From the NCBI GenBank assembly GCA_021617435.1, contig JAJWCP010000054.1, positions 1 through 9,470 of the forward strand: a stretch of DNA of 9,470 bases. Reading direction: 5' to 3'. The notes under the pieces were generated by a model. It saw only the letters and a list, made by a program, of their open reading frames with translations. It was not told the DNA's origin and did no database searches. Source of the stretch: Pseudomonadota bacterium (GTDB lineage: Bacteria > Pseudomonadota > Alphaproteobacteria > RF32 > CAG-239). Position numbers and translations under genes: made by a program. Shown here one piece after another: positions 6,364 to 9,470 of the stretch. Each line of letters starts with the position of its first letter. Position 1 is the first letter of the stretch.

Positions 6364-6870
6364 TTATTCAGCGTCAGCTTTTTTAGATTTTTTAGCTTTC
6401 TTTTCAGCCTTAGGAGCCTCTTCAGCCGGAGCGGAAGCAGCAGCTTCAGCGGCAGCGGCGGCAGCTTTTTCAGCGGCAACGCGAGCCAAATCAGCGGCGC
6501 CTTTGGCATTAACATCACGGTCTACCAATTCAATGATAGCCATCGGTGCGCAGTCACCATAACGGAAACCGGCTTTAACAACGCGGGTATAACCGCCGTT
6601 GCGATCTTTGTAACGCTCTGCCAAAGTAGAGAAAAGCTTAGAAACAACTTCATTATCGCGCAAGAAAGCCAAAGCCAATCTGCGGCTGGTTAAATCGCCT
6701 TTTTTAGCGTATGAAATCATATTATCGGCAAAAGTTCTCAATTCTTTGGCGCGCGGCAGAGTAACGTTAATCTGCTCGTGGGTCAATAAAGCGTTAGTCA
6801 GATTAGAAAACAAAGCTCTGCGCTGACTTTTCGGCATATTAAATCTTTTATGTTTATCACCATGTCTCAT
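6364..6870 (-). CDS. rplQ: 50S ribosomal protein L17 with Ala/Lys-rich tail
   Basis: L17 is a large-subunit protein near the peptide exit tunnel. Residues 1-119 are the conserved domain, starting MRHGDKHKRFNMPKSQRRALFSNL and including LITHEQI-type sequence (LLTHEQINVTLPRAKELR), GGYTRVVKAGFRYGDCAPMAIIEL and VDRD. From about residue 120 to 168 there is a low-complexity extension of Ala, Glu and Lys. E. coli L17 is 127 residues. The start at 6870 is set by the tandem GGAAGGA at about 6877-6883. The longer frame from 6909 adds 13 residues not found in L17. The gene has no ribosomal or rpoA neighbour here. Upstream is a non-coding gap and a divergent gene, and its own terminator follows. It is therefore a stand-alone unit, unlike the usual position behind rpoA. 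Confidence 0.95.
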   Translation of the reverse strand: MRHGDKHKRFNMPKSQRRALFSNLTNALLTHEQINVTLPRAKELRTFADNMISYAKKGDLTSRRLALAFLRDNEVVSKLFSTLAERYKDRNGGYTRVVKAGFRYGDCAPMAIIELVDRDVNAKGAADLARVAAEKAAAAAAEAAASAPAEEAPKAEKKAKKSKKADAE

Positions 6871-6982
6871 GTTAAATTCCTTCCTTTTCTCAAATGCTTT
6901 GATGGGCAAAGCGGATAAAACTTACTGTCTTTACCACGGAAACCGCAAGCGGCTCATGCATAAAGAACCATTCAGAACAAAG

Positions 6983-7011
6983 CTTGTAACACAATAAAAT
7001 TTGCTTTGCAA
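6983..7011 (-). promoter_or_regulatory. Weak candidate promoter of rplQ
   Basis: On the minus strand TTGCAA (7006-7011) and TACAAG (6983-6988) are 17 bp apart, each matching four of six consensus positions. A start here would give a leader of about 100 nt before rplQ. The rest of the gap 6871-7066 holds no gene that I can support, only short dyads at 7002-7014 and 7043-7055. Confidence 0.25.
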
Positions 7012-7066
7012 GCAGAATCTTCAGCTGATATTAACTTTTTAGGCTTAGTGTAAGCATTATTTTCAG

Positions 7067-7095
7067 TTGCTCACGGCAAAAAAATAGTTTATACT
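7067..7095 (+). promoter_or_regulatory. Promoter of the cysteine-rich secreted protein
   Basis: TTGCTC (7067-7072) and TATACT (7090-7095) are exactly 17 bp apart. The expected start near 7102 gives a leader of about 27 nt containing AGGAGA at 7117-7122, 6 nt before the ATG at 7129. The -10 element is strong and the -35 partial. Confidence 0.65.
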
Positions 7096-7128
7096 ATTAT
7101 ATATGTAAAAATTTTTAGGAGATTCGCA

Positions 7129-8286
7129 ATGCCGTTCTATGCTCTTTTAGTTTTGCTTGGCGTAATGTTCAACGCCGCAAACGCCAACGCTGCCCTTTGT
7201 GTTGAAGACAACACCGCAAAGTGCAAGCAATTAGGATACACCGAAAGCTCCTGCCCATACGGGGGCGTTGCCTGCCTATATGACAAAACATTATGGTATT
7301 GCGCCAAATGGTCTTGCGCTGACGGGCGTTATTCCTCCTCAAGTTTAGCTAATCATGATTGCCTTGAGGTCGGCTACAAAGGTCTCACCTGCTATGACTG
7401 TCAACCAAAAATCGTTTGTGCTGAAAACACTTATGAAACAAAAGAACTTTGCGAAACCAACGCCAACAAAACTTGCGTAATTAATTCTCAAGGCTGTTAT
7501 GCTCCTAAAACCAGCAACTGCCCGCCAGGTCAGTATGAAAGCTCTGAAGAATGTATTGCTGAAAACAAATCAGCCAAAAAATGTAAACAAGACGGTGCTA
7601 CAAAGTGCTACAAACCTTTATTTTCAAAACCTTGCCCGTTCGGTTTATATGAAACCAGAGCAGCTTGCAAACAGGCCACCGGTGCATTATGTATACAAGA
7701 CGGAACCTGCTGGAAAGCAGCATACTTGCTCACCTGCTTGGACTACCCGCTGACCGCTTGCCCGTCACAGGCAACTTGCTCAAAATGCAATACTGACGCA
7801 AGCAAGCTTAAATTTGACAGTTGCAATGTCAACTATTACAACACCGGCACCGACACTTCTCCGACGTGTACCAGTTGCCGCTCGGCGCAAGCTAATATGA
7901 ACCAACTGAACACTATTGCCAAGTTGTCATACTTAAATTGCTGTTCAGGCGGAAGATTCATTACATGTCGCCAAGGCCGCAGTGACTGCACCAACACAAG
8001 TCGTTACGGCTCATGGGATGACGGTTGCTTGCCTTACAAAGACAGCTCTATTAATAATCTAAAAGATTACAATGATGTGTATGCATTAAAACAAGCTTGC
8101 ATCAACACCATGCAAGAGATTACCGATAAAATCAATGATTTTAACGAGAAATGCCCGAATTATAAAATTAAAAATGTGGTGTCGCCATCCACCCAATGCG
8201 GCAGCATTGTAGTCAATGGCACATTTGCGGCTCCTTCCTACGACAGTTACGGGGGATGCCCCTCTTCCGACGATATCAGGATATAG
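7129..8286 (+). CDS. Secreted cysteine-rich repeat protein with conserved C-terminal module
   Basis: The 385-residue protein begins with a Sec signal peptide (hydrophobic LLVLLGVMF, then NAANANA, cleavage near residue 21). Residues 22-96 are a cysteine-rich lead-in. Residues 97-202 are three tandem units of 34-38 residues starting at Cys97, Cys131 and Cys169, each C-x3-x-YE-[ST]-x3-C, then a Cys, then C-[YW] near the end. Residues 203-255 hold another cysteine-rich linker with CSKC and CTSC pairs. The C-terminal module (about 256-385) has SYLNCC (267-272), GSWDDGC (294-300), a Cys 18 residues before CPNYKI (342 onwards) and YGGCP. It matches the module ending the gene at 1-768, while the repeats do not. 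Disulphide bonding outside the cytoplasm is expected. Function is unknown; adhesion or surface display is only a guess. Promoter and terminator make it a single-gene unit. Confidence 0.9.
   Translation: MPFYALLVLLGVMFNAANANAALCVEDNTAKCKQLGYTESSCPYGGVACLYDKTLWYCAKWSCADGRYSSSSLANHDCLEVGYKGLTCYDCQPKIVCAENTYETKELCETNANKTCVINSQGCYAPKTSNCPPGQYESSEECIAENKSAKKCKQDGATKCYKPLFSKPCPFGLYETRAACKQATGALCIQDGTCWKAAYLLTCLDYPLTACPSQATCSKCNTDASKLKFDSCNVNYYNTGTDTSPTCTSCRSAQANMNQLNTIAKLSYLNCCSGGRFITCRQGRSDCTNTSRYGSWDDGCLPYKDSSINNLKDYNDVYALKQACINTMQEITDKINDFNEKCPNYKIKNVVSPSTQCGSIVVNGTFAAPSYDSYGGCPSSDDIRI
7417..7734 (+). repeat. Three tandem cysteine-rich protein repeats
   Basis: Units begin at 7417, 7519 and 7633 (34, 38 and 34 codons). 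They share a first Cys, YE-[ST] five to seven residues on, a second Cys about five residues after that, and a closing C-[YW]. The DNA copies are diverged, so this is an old duplication, unlike the near-identical repeats at 1-305. Confidence 0.7.
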
Positions 8287-8314
8287 CGCTTAGAGGATAA
8301 TCCGCATTAAAATA

Positions 8315-8350
8315 AACAAAAAAGCCGCTTAAAAAAGCGGCTTTTTTGTT
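8315..8350. terminator. Bidirectional terminator between convergent genes
   Basis: A perfect 16-bp inverted repeat (8315-8330 and 8335-8350) with a four-A loop holds a GCCGCTT core flanked by A and T tracts on both sides. It can therefore end the plus-strand gene at 7129-8286 and the minus-strand HAD gene that stops at 8362. Confidence 0.95.
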
Positions 8351-8361
8351 ACAGAGTTTGC

Positions 8362-9258
8362 TTAAAAGAGAGGCTCCTCATCGCTCACTCTCTCGCAGAT
8401 GTAGTCAGGCACAATTCCTTCGTCCTGATACGCCAGCCCGACGACATTTGCCATCGTAACCTCGCGTCCTCGCTCTTTCAGGGTGTACTCGGCCATACCG
8501 CCCTCAATCACGAGGCAAGACTTTATTCCGGCACGCTGAGCACCCAGAATATCAGTCCGCAATGTATCGCCGACCATCAGCGCCTTCTCTTTTGGAATGT
8601 CTAAGCCGCGCAGCGCGACATTGTACATTCCTGAACTTGGCTTGCCGAAAATCACGGTATTGCCGCCAAGTTGGTTATACACTTTGCAGATAAGCCCGGC
8701 GCGAACGACGAAACGACCGCCCTCGTTGGCGCGATAGTCCGGGTTAGCGCATACCATCGGCAACCCTGATTTCAGACATTTCGCAATTTTCGGGATAAAG
8801 TCCTCTAAGACTATTCTGTCTTCACCATTAATCTGCGGAACTCCACAGTAGATAAAGTCAGCATCATCCAGATTGTCCACAACCGTGTAGTCGGTGCCTT
8901 TGAACATATCTGGAAGTTTGTCTTCCGGACGGCCAAAGTTAGCGGTACCGAACACAAACATCTTTTTCCCTTGAACCGGAAGCTTGCCGCGGCGGACAAC
9001 CTCAGAAGCATATTCACCTGACGTCAAAATCTTGTCATAATGAACGCCCTTAAGCAATCCTTTTTTGGCATACTTGTTCTCAGACGCGGCGGAAGAAGCG
9101 GACGAATTGGAAAGTATGATGATAGTCTTGCCCATCTCTTTCAACCTTTCCATTTGCCTCAGAACTGACTTACTGATTCCCTGCCCGAACGTGATAACTC
9201 CATAGTTATCAAACAGAAGAACATCAAAGTTCTCTGTACTTTCCATAAAATAGTTCAT
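8362..9258 (-). CDS. HAD superfamily class IIA phosphatase, Asp-to-Tyr in motif I
   Basis: The 298-residue cytoplasmic protein has the four HAD motifs: LLFDNYGV (nucleophile Asp17), IILSNS (Ser50), the Lys206 of GKPSSGMYN, and GDTLRTD (Asp231, Asp236). The layout, with a cap domain between motifs II and III and the C-terminal VGDTLRTDILGAQRAGIKSCLV, is that of NagD-type class IIA enzymes, which act on small phosphorylated compounds. The second motif I Asp, the usual general acid/base, is Tyr19 here. I recall alphaproteobacterial class IIA proteins (the TIGR01459-like group) with Trp at this place, so it is probably a group trait. Whether it is an active phosphatase is uncertain. No Shine-Dalgarno sequence precedes the ATG at 9258 or the in-frame ATG at 9246. 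I used the upstream one. The promoter is strong. Confidence 0.88.
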   Translation of the reverse strand: MNYFMESTENFDVLLFDNYGVITFGQGISKSVLRQMERLKEMGKTIIILSNSSASSAASENKYAKKGLLKGVHYDKILTSGEYASEVVRRGKLPVQGKKMFVFGTANFGRPEDKLPDMFKGTDYTVVDNLDDADFIYCGVPQINGEDRIVLEDFIPKIAKCLKSGLPMVCANPDYRANEGGRFVVRAGLICKVYNQLGGNTVIFGKPSSGMYNVALRGLDIPKEKALMVGDTLRTDILGAQRAGIKSCLVIEGGMAEYTLKERGREVTMANVVGLAYQDEGIVPDYICERVSDEEPLF

Positions 9259-9278
9259 AAAAAATAAAATTTAGCATT

Positions 9279-9293
9279 TATGATAATATCATA
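9279..9293. promoter_or_regulatory. Palindrome over the HAD -10 element
   Basis: TATGATAATATCATA is a perfect inverted repeat with 7-bp arms around one base, centred on the -10 element. It could bind a dimeric repressor, but such an AT-rich palindrome may be coincidental. Confidence 0.3.
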
Positions 9294-9310
9294 TCCAAAA
9301 TTTTTGTCAA
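9283..9310 (-). promoter_or_regulatory. Strong promoter of the HAD gene
   Basis: On the minus strand a perfect TTGACA (9305-9310) is followed after 16 bp by TATTAT (9283-9288). The leader to the ATG at 9258 would be about 18 nt, AT-rich and without a ribosome site. Confidence 0.65.
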
Positions 9311-9363
9311 TTCTTTTGCCGAAAATTTATTATTGCAACTTATAAATATTCCGCGTCACTAAA

Positions 9364-9403
9364 TTCCCCTCTATGGAGGGGTGCCGAAGGCGGGGTGGTT
9401 TCA
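9364..9403. repeat. REP-like double hairpin in the intergenic region
   Basis: Two adjacent dyads are CCCCTC-TATG-GAGGGG (9366-9381) and GCC-GAA-GGC (9383-9391), followed by GGGGTGGTT. The GC-rich element stands out sharply in an AT-rich gap. It resembles dispersed intergenic repeats with the form CCCCTC, GAGGGGTG, hairpin, GGGGTGGTT that I have seen in many bacterial genomes. Whether it is mobilised by an IS200-like (RAYT) transposase is inference. Nothing else is recognised in 9404-9470. Confidence 0.6.
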
Positions 9404-9470
9404 TCAGTATCTGACTACATATTAAACGTTTGTTTTTTCTGTTACAAAATACATAAATTAAATCTAACTT

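Noticed and set aside
6338..6562. Plus-strand frame with a poly-alanine/serine run
   Set aside because: It is the complement of the low-complexity rplQ tail and crosses the rplQ terminator.
6931..6957. Eight-codon minus-strand ORF in the rplQ leader as a regulatory peptide
   Set aside because: It has no ribosome site, no run of regulatory codons and no supported antiterminator structure.

Overview
The window looks like chromosomal DNA of an uncultured alphaproteobacterium with a moderately AT-rich genome, probably host- or gut-associated. This is inference. It rests on the kind of Ddl, MiaA and class IIA HAD protein present, a DUF3108-like periplasmic protein, and two long cysteine-rich secreted proteins of a sort I associate with gut alphaproteobacterial assemblies. 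No rRNA, tRNA, CRISPR array, integrase or transposase gene was seen.

Layout. (1) 1-768, + strand: the 3' part of a cysteine-rich repeat protein whose start lies outside the window. (2) 793-2603, - strand: ddl then miaA, overlapping by 19 nt (cell-wall precursor synthesis and tRNA modification). (3) 2672-4856, + strand and divergent from ddl: a DUF3108-like exported protein, then a U32-family tRNA hydroxylase (trhP/yegQ), separated by 4 nt. (4) 4893-5438, - strand: a small exported protein of unknown function. (5) 5550-6227, - strand: an unrecognised cytoplasmic protein that lacks a Shine-Dalgarno sequence. (6) 6364-6870, - strand: rplQ, here standing alone rather than behind rpoA. (7) 7129-8286, + strand: a complete cysteine-rich secreted protein with a clear promoter, signal peptide and terminator. 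(8) 8362-9258, - strand: a class IIA HAD-type phosphatase. (9) 9259-9470: non-coding, with the HAD promoter and a REP-like double hairpin.

The housekeeping genes do not form one pathway. They are a set of small transcription units, mostly facing different ways. The most interesting content is the pair of cysteine-rich proteins that bracket them. Their N-terminal repeat types differ completely, but both end in the same roughly 130-residue module (SY-[FL]-NCC, then G-[AS]-WDDGC, then a Cys 18 residues before a CPN-x-KI motif, then Y-x-GCP). This points to a family of modular secreted proteins with a fixed C-terminal domain and exchangeable repeats. I do not recognise that domain from any named family. 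Two almost identical terminators, two genes without ribosome binding sites and two AT-rich promoter palindromes are secondary points of interest.
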